Notes: generated by a model not told the origin, from the sequence alone. A stretch of 64,000 nt of DNA from an uncultured Marinicella sp. (GCA_947502925.1 CANNBS010000001.1:310001-374000); one strand, 5' to 3'; positions 54,430 through 63,360 are shown, counted from the stretch's first letter. Translations and numbers: made by a program.

Positions 54430-54471
54430 TTGACAATTGTCAAAACCAAGCCTATTGATTGTTTCTAAAAT
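54430..54471 (+). promoter_or_regulatory. FNR/ANR-like palindrome and -10 upstream of ompW
   Basis: TTGACAATTGTCAA at 54430-54443 is a perfect palindrome of the TTGA-N6-TCAA type. A TAAAAT -10 at 54466-54471 starts 29.5 bases from its centre. The inferred start near 54478 gives an 18-base leader to the ATG at 54496. E. coli ompW is known to be controlled by FNR, which supports the reading. Confidence 0.65.
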
Positions 54472-54495
54472 ACATTTTTAACCATGAGAAACGAA

Positions 54496-55164
54496 ATGAA
54501 AAAACTGTTAACGATTGTATTGGTTTTAGCCGCAGGACAGGCACTGGCTGTTGAAAAAGGTGACTGGTTGTTACATCTACGTGCCATTAACATTAACCCC
54601 AATGATGACAGCAGCGCCCTGCGTGTCGACGGCGCTTCGGTACCCGGCACCTCGGTGTCTGTCGATGATAATTATTCTTTGGATATTTCTATCGGCTATA
54701 TGATCAGCGATAACTGGGCGATTGAATTATTGGCTGATTTAAGCTCAAAACACACTGTCTCAGCCCACGGCTTAACCGATTTAGGCGTGCCTAACGGTAC
54801 TGATGTGGTGGACACCAACGTCTTACCACCCACCGTGTTTTTACAATATCAGTTCCGCCCAACCGCGTCTATTAGACCTTATTTCGGCGTAGGCGCCAAC
54901 TACACCCACTTTTTTAATGAAGAACTCAGCGGTGCTGCACAACAAGTCTTAGGTGCTGAAAATCTGGATCTGGACAGTTCCTTCGGCTGGGCGGCACAAT
55001 TCGGTATTGATTGGGAATTAAGCAATGACTGGTCTTTTAATGTCGACGTGAAATACATTGATATTAATACCGAGGCCACTTTTAATACCGCCCTGGGTCA
55101 AGCCGCGGTTGATGTGGACATCAACCCCACCGTTATCGGTATTGGTTTTGGGAAAACATTCTAA
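54496..55164 (+). CDS. ompW: OmpW family outer membrane protein
   Basis: A 222-residue small beta-barrel. Signal peptide KKLLTIVLVLAAGQALA. The mature N-terminus KGDWLLHLRAININPND is the OmpW signature, and the protein ends GIGFGKTF with a C-terminal Phe, as outer membrane proteins do. Alternating hydrophobic strands fit an eight-stranded barrel. An ATG four codons earlier (54484) lies only six bases from the inferred transcription start, so ATG at 54496 is preferred. It may form a hydrophobic channel; its ligand is unknown. Confidence 0.93.
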   Translation: MKKLLTIVLVLAAGQALAVEKGDWLLHLRAININPNDDSSALRVDGASVPGTSVSVDDNYSLDISIGYMISDNWAIELLADLSSKHTVSAHGLTDLGVPNGTDVVDTNVLPPTVFLQYQFRPTASIRPYFGVGANYTHFFNEELSGAAQQVLGAENLDLDSSFGWAAQFGIDWELSNDWSFNVDVKYIDINTEATFNTALGQAAVDVDINPTVIGIGFGKTF

Positions 55165-55184
55165 AACGATAATACTGAGCCCTG

Positions 55185-55213
55185 AAAAAGCCGGCATTGC
55201 GCCGGCTTTTTTA
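55185..55213. terminator. Bidirectional terminator between ompW and the MBL-fold gene
   Basis: AAAAAGCCGGC, loop ATTGC and GCCGGCTTTTT form a strong stem with T runs on both strands, between the convergent stops at 55164 and 55235. Confidence 0.93.
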
Positions 55214-55234
55214 ATGGACGATTTAAGTTCAAGG

Positions 55235-56020
55235 TTAATCGGGAACCGTAAAATGACCGCGGCCCATTAAATCAATACCACATTCTAAATCACTGACCCA
55301 ATCCAAAAACTGTCCCACCTGCTCATCTTTGAAGGCCCGACCATGTTGCGGTACAATCATTTTGACATCTAATTCTCTGACCATTCGCGCCCACAAACGC
55401 GTAACCTTATTCGAACACATATAACGTTCATGAAAACCCGTCATTTTCGGAATATGTGCTTCAAAATCATCAACAAAGGGATTGTCTGTCACTTCATCAA
55501 TCGACGCCCCCATATCACCGGAAAACAAAATACCGCTGGTCACGTCAAAGATTTGAAAGTTACCCACAGAATGCAAAAAGTGAGCCGGTAAAATAATTAA
55601 TTCCGCATCACCCAGTTTGATACGCTTGCCCTGATCAGGAATGGCATCGATAAAATTGCTAAAATTACCCATTTGCTTATCGATATTGGCGGCCACCAAA
55701 TGCGGTAAAAACCGGCTCCACAGTTTCGACACCAGAACCCGACAGCCGGTATTGACAATCCAGCGATCAATCGCCGCAATAATGTCCGGATCCTGATGAG
55801 AAGCAAAAATATAATCCAAATCACGCAAACGAATATGACGACTTAAGGCAATGGTCAACGGAATATAGGTGAGATCTCCACCGGGATCCAATAACAAGGA
55901 ATGATCTCCGCTACGAATCAGAAACTGATTTGACTGAACCCCTTCACCTTCCACCAAATCATTGAAGGCCAGACACTCATGCTGTCCGCTTCGATATAAA
56001 ACCTTGGCTTTGCCAACCAT
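55235..56020 (-). CDS. ODP-type diiron metallo-beta-lactamase-fold protein
   Basis: A 261-residue single-domain protein with the fold of flavodiiron proteins. The metal ligands are seen in FASHQDPDIIAAID near residue 72, LPAHFLHSVGNFQIFD near 140 and ILFSGDMGA near 162, and a further His is in VPQHGRAF near 228. The HxDPD pattern (not HxExD as in oxygen-reducing flavodiiron proteins) matches the ODP group, known in some bacteria as an oxygen- or iron-binding sensor. No flavodoxin domain is attached. It probably senses or binds oxygen or NO. It is followed by the antiporter gene in the opposite direction of reading, with 45 bases between. Confidence 0.8.
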   Translation of the reverse strand: MVGKAKVLYRSGQHECLAFNDLVEGEGVQSNQFLIRSGDHSLLLDPGGDLTYIPLTIALSRHIRLRDLDYIFASHQDPDIIAAIDRWIVNTGCRVLVSKLWSRFLPHLVAANIDKQMGNFSNFIDAIPDQGKRIKLGDAELIILPAHFLHSVGNFQIFDVTSGILFSGDMGASIDEVTDNPFVDDFEAHIPKMTGFHERYMCSNKVTRLWARMVRELDVKMIVPQHGRAFKDEQVGQFLDWVSDLECGIDLMGRGHFTVPD

Positions 56021-56065
56021 AGGATTTCTCCAAAATCAAAACCGGCATTGTAGGTCGGGCAAATA

Positions 56066-57913
56066 TTAAAAATTTTGACTTTTATCAACCATTCGCTTGT
56101 CTTCAGTTTCTTCTTCAATAATCAGGCTCATGACTTTCCAGTCACTTTTGAGTTTTTCGTAATCCCGGCGTCCGGTAAAGACTTTCAGTTGTATCCCATC
56201 AGGTCCAATGCCAAATAAAGGCACTGCATTATCACCATGTTTGGCCAAATACGCCTCAATATCAAACTCATCCGTTAACAAGGTGGCCCTAATCTGCGCC
56301 CCGCGTGAGATATAACTGGCCAGATTGGCGAAGGTCACATCCCGGGAAAATAAAGTTTGGGACTTACCACTTCTTGAGGTGGTGTGTTTTCGCTCGTCCT
56401 TTTGCTTTTCTTCGTTGGTTATCACATAAATATTGCTGGCACCAAATTCATTCTTATATCGGGTCGCAGCCAATAGATTCAGTTCCCGGTTCATTGACAC
56501 CGCCAACATTCGGCCGACACCGATTAAATCCAGCTGTTGATCAGCGTGTTCAGACACCACATTGCCCCAGTAAGATTTAATATCGCGCATCCGGGCTTCT
56601 TTAATGTATCGCCAGTGTGAATCAGTCACCATACAATCAAAACCCTGCTCATTCAACGCTTCAGCAATCGCCAGTGCCACCGGATTGGCGCCGACGATTA
56701 AAATCCCTTTGCTTTCGGGACTGGCGACACCCAGACGTTTGGATAACATCCCGGCGGTGGCCGACTGAAACACCACCGTACCGATAATGACCATAAAAGT
56801 CAGTGACACCAGTAACGGTGCTTCGGCGTAACCTTCCTGTTCTAAACGCAGGGCAAATAAAGCCGACACCGCAGCTGCCACAATACCACGCGGCGCAATC
56901 CATGACAGCATCACCCGCTCTTTCCAGTTTAGATCTGAACCCCAGGTGGAGACGGCTATTTTCAAGGGTCTGACCACAAACTGAATGATAAGAAATAATA
57001 CCAGGGATAACCAACCAATTTCGATCAACGGTTCAACGTCCATGCGCGCCGCTAAAATAATAAACAAACCGGCCACCAACAGCAGCGTTAAACTTTCTTT
57101 AAAATTTAATATATCCTCAATAGCCACATTTTTACTGTTGGCCAGCCACATACCCATGACCGTAACAGTTAATAATCCTGACTCATGCGCTAATACATCG
57201 GAAACCGCAAAAACCCCAAAAACCAAGGTTAATGTGAAGACATTGTGCAGATAATCAGGTACCCAATGGCGTCTCAATATTTGTGCCATTAATTCACCGG
57301 CCAAACTACCCAGCACGATTCCCACCATAATAATCCAGCCAAAATCAAATACGACCGCAAGCAGGCCTTCTGCCCCTTTCTGGGTAGAAATAATAAAATT
57401 AAACACCAGCACCGCCAACAAGGCGCCTAAAGGATCAATGACAATACCTTCCCACCGCAACACATTGGCAATGCGTTTATCCAGGTTAAGACTTCTCAGC
57501 ATGGGAATAATAACCGTAGGCCCGGTCACCACAACCAATGAACCAAACAACAGTGATAACAGCCAGTCCAATTCAAGCAGCCAATGAGTGAACACCGCAA
57601 TCACGAGCCAGGTAACCACCATGCCTATGGTCACCATACGTCTGACAACAGACTCAAGGCCCCGTATTTGACTAAAATTAAGTGTTAAAGCACCTTCGAA
57701 TAAAATCACGGCCACAGACAATGAAACAATGGTGAACAGCAGATCACCAAATATAAGGTCGGGTTTCAACCAACCTGTAACCGGCTCACCAAGAATGATA
57801 CCAATTAAGATTAGAAATAATATTGATGGCAGCTTTAGCCACCAGGATAACCAGTGAGCCAATGAACCCAGAATGCCAATTGAGGCAATGGCAATAATCA
57901 GATAATTATCCAT
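56066..57913 (-). CDS. CPA-type cation/proton antiporter with RCK (TrkA-N) domain
   Basis: A 615-residue inner membrane antiporter. About twelve hydrophobic helices fill residues 1-395, with the antiporter-specific acidic site in VIDPLGALLAVLVFNFII near residue 157. A Rossmann-type TrkA-N domain follows (ILIVGANPVALAIAEAL near residue 405), which usually binds NAD(H) and gates the transporter. The C-terminal part (about 520-610) is regulatory. Ion specificity (Na+ or K+) cannot be decided. Its start overlaps the TerC stop by one base (TAATG), so the two are coupled. Confidence 0.88.
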   Translation of the reverse strand: MDNYLIIAIASIGILGSLAHWLSWWLKLPSILFLILIGIILGEPVTGWLKPDLIFGDLLFTIVSLSVAVILFEGALTLNFSQIRGLESVVRRMVTIGMVVTWLVIAVFTHWLLELDWLLSLLFGSLVVVTGPTVIIPMLRSLNLDKRIANVLRWEGIVIDPLGALLAVLVFNFIISTQKGAEGLLAVVFDFGWIIMVGIVLGSLAGELMAQILRRHWVPDYLHNVFTLTLVFGVFAVSDVLAHESGLLTVTVMGMWLANSKNVAIEDILNFKESLTLLLVAGLFIILAARMDVEPLIEIGWLSLVLFLIIQFVVRPLKIAVSTWGSDLNWKERVMLSWIAPRGIVAAAVSALFALRLEQEGYAEAPLLVSLTFMVIIGTVVFQSATAGMLSKRLGVASPESKGILIVGANPVALAIAEALNEQGFDCMVTDSHWRYIKEARMRDIKSYWGNVVSEHADQQLDLIGVGRMLAVSMNRELNLLAATRYKNEFGASNIYVITNEEKQKDERKHTTSRSGKSQTLFSRDVTFANLASYISRGAQIRATLLTDEFDIEAYLAKHGDNAVPLFGIGPDGIQLKVFTGRRDYEKLKSDWKVMSLIIEEETEDKRMVDKSQNF

Positions 57914-58707
57914 TAATCTGTTCCTTTAGGTAATTTGCTTTTCAGGGCATTTAATTTCTTAGAATACCGCGATTGAACAATATCGCTCAACACCAGCACC
58001 ACAATCACAAAATAAAAAGTCACTTTATTCATTTGCACGATTTCATGGCCAAAGAACGCCAGATGAGACAAATGTCCGCCTTCTGATAACAGCATCACAC
58101 CCACAATCAACAAAATAAATAATCCCAGGACTTCAAACATCCGGTTACGCTGTAAAAAGTCAGCAATGGTATCCGCCAGCCACACCATCAGCAAAGCGCC
58201 GATTAAAATCGCAGTGGCCATCACAATATAATTATCGGTTAAGGCCATGGCGCTTAAAATCGAATCAAACGAAAACACCACATTCATGGTGACAATCAGA
58301 ATCAGGGCTTTGGCAAAAGAGGATTGTGGCTTGTCTTTTTCCTGCATGTGTTCTTCCATGTACATCATATGCAGAATTTCCTTCATGGCGGTATAAATAA
58401 TAAATATTCCACCAAACAACACCACCAAAGAACGCAAAGTAAAAGTCCCTTCAACCACATTACCCCAGCCGATAGAAAATAAAGGGTCGGTAAAATAACT
58501 CAGTACTTTGATCAACAAAAACAACAGCAATAAACGAAACGCCACCGCCAACCAAATACCGGTGGTGCGTAACTTCGACTGTCGGGTGGGCTCGACCCGC
58601 TTGGATTCAATAATAATGTACAATAAATTATCAAAACCCAACACTGCCTGCAGCATCACCAGCATGCCCAGTGTCATTAAATTCTCAATCGTAAATAAAC
58701 CTTCCAT
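57913..58707 (-). CDS. TerC family integral membrane protein
   Basis: A 264-residue protein with seven to nine hydrophobic helices. The TerC signature is visible: LQAVLGFDNLLYIIIESKRV near residue 19, then MNVVFSFDSILSAMALTDNY near 140, each holding the conserved Asp. TerC proteins have been linked to metal (Mn2+) export and membrane protein metalation rather than only tellurium resistance. It precedes the antiporter by a one-base overlap, suggesting a joint ion homeostasis role. Confidence 0.88.
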   Translation of the reverse strand: MEGLFTIENLMTLGMLVMLQAVLGFDNLLYIIIESKRVEPTRQSKLRTTGIWLAVAFRLLLLFLLIKVLSYFTDPLFSIGWGNVVEGTFTLRSLVVLFGGIFIIYTAMKEILHMMYMEEHMQEKDKPQSSFAKALILIVTMNVVFSFDSILSAMALTDNYIVMATAILIGALLMVWLADTIADFLQRNRMFEVLGLFILLIVGVMLLSEGGHLSHLAFFGHEIVQMNKVTFYFVIVVLVLSDIVQSRYSKKLNALKSKLPKGTD

Positions 58708-58807
58708 TTCCTGTCCTCTTGTTAATATTGCAGAATTTAGTACAAGCCCATTATTGTATAGAACCTAACATTTAAGCACATGCATTTTTTTAATTTTTCT
58801 CGGACCA

Positions 58808-58835
58808 TAAAAAAACCCAGGCTTATACCTGGGTC
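58808..58835 (-). terminator. Terminator of the TonB-dependent receptor gene
   Basis: On the minus strand ACCCAGG, a six-base loop and CCTGGGT are followed by a T run, 22 bases after the stop at 58857. Confidence 0.9.
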
Positions 58836-58856
58836 TTCGCTCTATTATCATTTTAA

Positions 58857-61043
58857 TTAATAACTATATGACCAATTCAGTGCAAAAGTCCGACCTCGAC
58901 CCTGAAAATCAAATAAATACTCGGGACCAAAGGACGAGTAAAACTGGATGGCACGTTGTCCCCAAACGGTGGTGTAACTTTTATCCAGCAGGTTTTCAAT
59001 ACCCAGGGTGAAACGACCCACCTGGGTGTTCTTAGCAACCACCAAATCATACGTGGTGTTGCCGTTGATTTCACGACCGGAGGAGTCTTTTAAGTCAAAT
59101 GCACGTTGACCCTGTAATCGGACATCAAAACCCTGACCGGTCCAGCCGGTGTAAGCGGTCAATGACGACACTGACGCATAGCGGGCATCCTGGCGTTTCC
59201 AGTTCCCGCTTGCGTTTTTCTGATCAGAACGCACCCAATGTACGGTTCCGCCATATGAAAACCCGTGGTCGGCATAATAATCAAAAGCCCCTTCTAAACC
59301 AAAATCACGGGTGTCTTCGTCAACCACAATCACCGACAAGTCCTCGGTATTTTCCACGGCTTTATCCGACCAGGCATAATACAGCGCCCATTGCGTTGAG
59401 ATGCGATCGTTCATATACCGCCAACCCAATTCGGCCTGGTCGGTTTTAATGGCTGTTAATGGATTGTCGTTGACATTGACTTCCGGTGATTTACCGTAAT
59501 ATTTGGCCGGATCCGGTAACTCAAAACCCTGACTAAAACGCAACCAGCTCTGATGGGCACCAAAATCATACAAGCCACTTAAATTCAGTAATGTGGCGTC
59601 ATAGTCATTACTGCCACCGGGTACTAATTCACCCACCCGGGTTTCATCAAAGCCTGAAAAATCGTTATTGATAAAATCATCCACCGAGACATCGGTGTGC
59701 TGATATCGTAAACCACCCGTTAATTTAAAGGCATCGGTAATTTGCCAGTCGGTTTGCACATAAGCTGCCTGACCATCCACATCATAGCTCGGGTAGCGAT
59801 CTTCGATACCGGATTGGCGTTGTACCAGACCACCGGTTTCATCGGTCAATCTAAAATCAAAAAACATTTGATTGGCGTCAAAACGCTCCTGATCCAGGTC
59901 GAGACCATAGCTGATTCTAAAGCGATCATTGATGCGCTTATCAAATAAAGCTTTTAATCCGGTTTGGCGGGTATTTTGTTCTGAGGCGGCGAACTGAATG
60001 GCATAACGCTGTTCAGCCGCCAGTAAAAAGGGATAGGGAAAGGCATGAAAGGCCGATTGTTCATTGCGATAAAACGCCTGCAGGTAAAAATCCTGATGCC
60101 ATAAATTAGCATGGTGGTATTGCGCATTGAATAATTCTCGATCGGTGGCCGGTTCACGGTCCGAATCAAAGCCATCGCGAATTTCTGCACCAAACAAATT
60201 GGCCACCGGGGCATCGGTTAAGTTCGGAAAGTACACATCCCGACTGCCTTTAAAACCTGAACGGTACACCTGCGCGGTTAAATCGAGACTTTGAACATCA
60301 CTCAGGGCAATATCCATGCGACCCAGCACATCTATCTTTCGGTTATCCTGTAAATCAGTTTGAGTAATATCCGGGAAAATTTCTTCACCGTTGCCATCAT
60401 AAAAACGCTCATTATCGGTGTAAGAAACACCTAAACGCGACTGCACCCGATCGCTGCCACCGCTGATCGACTGTGCCAGTTGTTTTTTCAGATCATCGCT
60501 GCTGTTAAATCCGGATTTTAATTGCGCTTGTGTTTCAAACTCCAATTCTGCGCTATCACCGGATTTTGTGATGATATTAATAAGGCCACCGGTGGCGCTG
60601 CCGCCGTATAAACTACTGGCACCGGAGAGCACTTCAATGCGTGCCACATTAAATAAATCAATCGAATCAAACTGCCGCGATAAGCCACGCGAACCGTTCA
60701 TGGAGACACCATCAATTAACACCTGAACGCTTCGACCGCGCAGATTCTGACCAAAATTCGTGCGTCCCTGCGGCGCCAAATCCAGGCCCGGCACCAGTCG
60801 ACCCAGAGCCGTTTTTAAATCGGCACCGCTGTCAGCTTGTTGTTGAATATCGTCTGTTTCAATAACCCAGACCGTACCGGGAATTTGACTGATTTCTGTG
60901 GGCGCTCTGGATCCGACCACCACCATTTGATCCATCTGCATATTTTCAGACACATTATCTTCGGTTTGTGCCTGAACATCTGACAGGGCTAATCCGGTAA
61001 TCACAGGCAATACAAGGGCTGTAAAATAGTTTGTTTTCATCAT
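58857..61043 (-). CDS. TonB-dependent siderophore receptor, IutA-like
   Basis: A 728-residue outer membrane receptor. Signal peptide MMKTNYFTALVLPVITGLAL...; TonB box region QMDQMVVVGSRAPTE near residue 40. The plug domain contains IPGTVWVIETDDIQQQADSG and TNFGQNLRGRSVQVLIDGVS, closely resembling the ferric aerobactin receptor IutA, and SGASSLYGGSATGGLINIIT. The 22-strand barrel ends RTFALNWSYSY with a C-terminal aromatic residue. The natural ligand is probably a hydroxamate or citrate-hydroxamate siderophore, but that is only by similarity. Fur-like sites precede it. Confidence 0.9.
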   Translation of the reverse strand: MMKTNYFTALVLPVITGLALSDVQAQTEDNVSENMQMDQMVVVGSRAPTEISQIPGTVWVIETDDIQQQADSGADLKTALGRLVPGLDLAPQGRTNFGQNLRGRSVQVLIDGVSMNGSRGLSRQFDSIDLFNVARIEVLSGASSLYGGSATGGLINIITKSGDSAELEFETQAQLKSGFNSSDDLKKQLAQSISGGSDRVQSRLGVSYTDNERFYDGNGEEIFPDITQTDLQDNRKIDVLGRMDIALSDVQSLDLTAQVYRSGFKGSRDVYFPNLTDAPVANLFGAEIRDGFDSDREPATDRELFNAQYHHANLWHQDFYLQAFYRNEQSAFHAFPYPFLLAAEQRYAIQFAASEQNTRQTGLKALFDKRINDRFRISYGLDLDQERFDANQMFFDFRLTDETGGLVQRQSGIEDRYPSYDVDGQAAYVQTDWQITDAFKLTGGLRYQHTDVSVDDFINNDFSGFDETRVGELVPGGSNDYDATLLNLSGLYDFGAHQSWLRFSQGFELPDPAKYYGKSPEVNVNDNPLTAIKTDQAELGWRYMNDRISTQWALYYAWSDKAVENTEDLSVIVVDEDTRDFGLEGAFDYYADHGFSYGGTVHWVRSDQKNASGNWKRQDARYASVSSLTAYTGWTGQGFDVRLQGQRAFDLKDSSGREINGNTTYDLVVAKNTQVGRFTLGIENLLDKSYTTVWGQRAIQFYSSFGPEYLFDFQGRGRTFALNWSYSY

Positions 61044-61123
61044 TTTTTATTTTCAATTGTTATCATAAGAACTAAGCTTGAGCGAAACACTCAATAACAG
61101 GGTGCAACGGCTTAAAGACGCGA

Positions 61124-61151
61124 ATTATAATGATAATGATTCCTATTACAA
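61124..61151 (-). promoter_or_regulatory. Promoter with Fur-like box for the TonB-dependent receptor
   Basis: On the minus strand TTGTAA (61146-61151) and TATAAT (61124-61129) are 16 bases apart. The Fur-like box (61126-61144) matches 14-15 of 19 positions of GATAATGATAATCATTATC and covers the spacer and -10, so iron-loaded Fur would block it. Confidence 0.75.
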
Positions 61152-61183
61152 CAGCAAATGCTTAAAATTTCTTCTTTTCGGTT

Positions 61184-61211
61184 TGATAATGATTATCATT
61201 TGACATAATAT
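61184..61211 (+). promoter_or_regulatory. Promoter with Fur-like box for the membrane protein pair
   Basis: TTGATA (61184-61189) and TAATAT (61206-61211) are 16 bases apart. The Fur-like box at 61185-61203 (GATAATGATTATCATTTGA, 15 of 19) lies between the hexamers. It is 36-37 bases before the plus-strand gene start at 61248. Confidence 0.75.
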
Positions 61212-61247
61212 ACCCCTTTTCTAAATCCTTTACATAGCGTTGCTTAT

Positions 61248-61778
61248 ATGCCTGTTTTGTTAACAACCATCGCCTTTGTTTTACTGGCTATCACGCCAGT
61301 CATTGGCTGTTTAAGCCAAAAAACAACACCCAAATGGCCATATCGCTTTTTGATTCTGGCGCTACTGGTCGGTTCTTTTTATGCCTTTGAATCGGCCCAT
61401 GGCACTGAGCATGCTATTTTTTACAGCTTATTTTTAATCACTGTACCGGCTTATTTCTGGATTTATTTCAACAGTACGCAAAAACCTGTTAAACCCATAA
61501 AACGGCAGTATCCATACCAAAGCACGGCTTCAATCTGGTATAAATTATTAATGATCCTGTTAGCCGGTCCCTTGGCATTGGCGATGGCCATTGTGCTGGC
61601 CACCGGCCTGACCCATTTATTACCGCTGTTAACGCTCAACCGGTTGGTGGTGATGATTATGCTGGTGCCTTTGTTGTGGGGTCTGATCGCCGTCTGGTTC
61701 ACGGCCACCACCCACTTAAGCCGAACCAGCGTTATTTTAATCAGTATGAGCGCTTTGAGTGTATGGGGGCTGCAATGA
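61248..61778 (+). CDS. Small membrane protein of an iron uptake locus, possible DUF3325-DUF3649 fusion
   Basis: A 176-residue protein with about five hydrophobic helices and almost no soluble part. The N-terminal half (three helices) is joined by KPVKPIKRQYPYQSTASIW to a C-terminal half (LLMILLAGPLALAMAIVLAT and the following helix pair). Siderophore receptor loci often carry two short membrane proteins, DUF3325 and DUF3649, next to a PepSY protein. This one may combine both, but I see that only by topology. Its stop overlaps the PepSY gene start (ATGA). Confidence 0.6.
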   Translation: MPVLLTTIAFVLLAITPVIGCLSQKTTPKWPYRFLILALLVGSFYAFESAHGTEHAIFYSLFLITVPAYFWIYFNSTQKPVKPIKRQYPYQSTASIWYKLLMILLAGPLALAMAIVLATGLTHLLPLLTLNRLVVMIMLVPLLWGLIAVWFTATTHLSRTSVILISMSALSVWGLQ

Positions 61779-63250
61779 ATATTAAAAAAATCCTGACACC
61801 CTCAAAACATGTGGTCAAAAAATCACTGCGCAGTCATGCCTGGCTGGGTTTATTTTTTTCAATACTGCTCTATCTGGTCTGTTTAAGCGGTGCTTTGGTG
61901 GTGTTTTTTCAGGAGACTGAGCGCTGGGAACAACCGACCATCAGCGAATCCGCTGAAGTCGATATTCAACAATTAGAAACCGCCATTAATAATGCGATTA
62001 ATCGCGCCATCAACAACCAGGAATCACTGCCTAAAACACTTTACTTTGCACCCCCATCGGACGTTATTCCACGGGCGCATGTCAGTAACCGAAGTGGTGG
62101 CTATTACCTGAATAAAGACGGCAGCCGCGGTCCTGAAATGCACACACCCTGGACCGCAATGCTCAGTGATTTACATATTTACCTGCATCTGCCCAACACC
62201 CTTGGCATTATTCTGGTGGGCTTATTAGGCGCCATGATGCTGGGGTTGATGATCTCTGGAATTTTAGCCCACCCAAGCTTATTTAAAGATGCCTTTAAGC
62301 TGCGCTGGGGCGGCAGCCGCCAACTGGAACAAACCGATATCCATAACCGTTTAAGTGTCTGGAGCCTGCCTTTTTTCTTTATTGTCTGTTTAACCGGCGC
62401 CTACATCGGACTGTTTAGTATCACATTATTTGGCTATGATTTACTGGATCGTGACATGACCACACGTGAAGCTGTGGACACCATTTTCCCAGCTCAGCTT
62501 GCGTTTGATGCACCGGCCGCACCGGTCCAATTACAACCCATGATAAACACACTTCAAACGCAACATCCTGATGCTGATCTGATGTTTGTGACCCTGAAAA
62601 ACGGTGGCCAGCCGGGCCAATACATTGAAGTCAATTTACAGATGCCCGAGCGTTTAATCTATTCAGAAGTCTTTCGTTTCCATAACACCGGCGAATACAT
62701 CGATTCCAAACACATGTCAGATGGTGAATGGGGCCGACAAGTGGCCTATTCCAGTTATCGACTTCACTTCGGCCAATTTGGCTCTTTTGCCATTAAGGTT
62801 TTGTATTTCCTATTAGGCATTGCCATGGCTGTGATGGTGGCCACCGGCGTTAATATCTGGTTTATCAAACGTCAATTGGTGAACCGTTGGTACGCCCTGT
62901 GGCAGGGCATTATCTGGGGCGCACCTTTGAGCTTCAGTCTGGCCTTATTAACTTCAATCCTTTTCGGAACAGCCGTGACTTTGAGCTTTTGGGTAAGTTA
63001 CCTATTGATTGCCCTATGGTTTTTTGCCGCCAATCCTAGTTACCCGCAACAGCAACAGCGCTTAATGACATGGGTTAACTACTTGAGACAAGCCACGTTA
63101 GCCGTCATCATTGTCAGCGTCCTTAGCCATTTAATACACTACGATTATGCTTTACTGAGTTGGTTTAACGGTTTTAACCTGATTTTAATAGTGACCGCTG
63201 TTTTATTCGCCTTTCTCAAAAAACCGGTTAAAACAACCTTTAAGTCTTAA
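61775..63250 (+). CDS. PepSY-associated transmembrane protein (PiuB-like)
   Basis: A 491-residue inner membrane protein of the PepSY-TM family. The N-terminal HAWLGLFFSILLYLVCLSGA helix (near residue 22) and the following PepSY region are typical, and LSVWSLPFFFIVCLTGAYIGLF near 195 gives the second membrane unit. Two to three more helices lie at the C-terminus. Such proteins are found with siderophore receptors and are thought to help reduce or release iron. The frame opens 33 codons earlier inside the previous gene, but ATG at 61775 is coupled to it by a four-base overlap. Confidence 0.85.
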   Translation: MNIKKILTPSKHVVKKSLRSHAWLGLFFSILLYLVCLSGALVVFFQETERWEQPTISESAEVDIQQLETAINNAINRAINNQESLPKTLYFAPPSDVIPRAHVSNRSGGYYLNKDGSRGPEMHTPWTAMLSDLHIYLHLPNTLGIILVGLLGAMMLGLMISGILAHPSLFKDAFKLRWGGSRQLEQTDIHNRLSVWSLPFFFIVCLTGAYIGLFSITLFGYDLLDRDMTTREAVDTIFPAQLAFDAPAAPVQLQPMINTLQTQHPDADLMFVTLKNGGQPGQYIEVNLQMPERLIYSEVFRFHNTGEYIDSKHMSDGEWGRQVAYSSYRLHFGQFGSFAIKVLYFLLGIAMAVMVATGVNIWFIKRQLVNRWYALWQGIIWGAPLSFSLALLTSILFGTAVTLSFWVSYLLIALWFFAANPSYPQQQQRLMTWVNYLRQATLAVIIVSVLSHLIHYDYALLSWFNGFNLILIVTAVLFAFLKKPVKTTFKS

Positions 63251-63282
63251 TGTCTGTCCCGGAGTTTTATTTAACTTTAAAG

Positions 63283-63312
63283 TTGACAAAGATAGCTTAT
63301 GTAATATATACT
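63283..63312 (+). promoter_or_regulatory. Promoter of the HTH-membrane protein pair
   Basis: A perfect -35 TTGACA (63283-63288) and TATACT (63307-63312) are 18 bases apart, about 48 bases before the regulator gene ATG. Confidence 0.65.
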
Positions 63313-63329
63313 TTGCATATGTAATATAT
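63298..63329 (+). repeat. Direct repeat, likely operator of the HTH regulator
   Basis: TATGTAATATAT occurs at 63298-63309 and again at 63318-63329, exactly 20 bases apart, or about two helical turns. The first copy overlaps the -10 and the second lies at the start region, so binding would block transcription. Confidence 0.6.
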
Positions 63330-63360
63330 TTATTGCATTTTTATTGAAAAGAGGTAAGCA

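Noticed and set aside
57913..58707. TerC protein as a tellurite resistance operon
   Set aside because: No other ter genes are present. The antiporter neighbour fits general ion homeostasis better.
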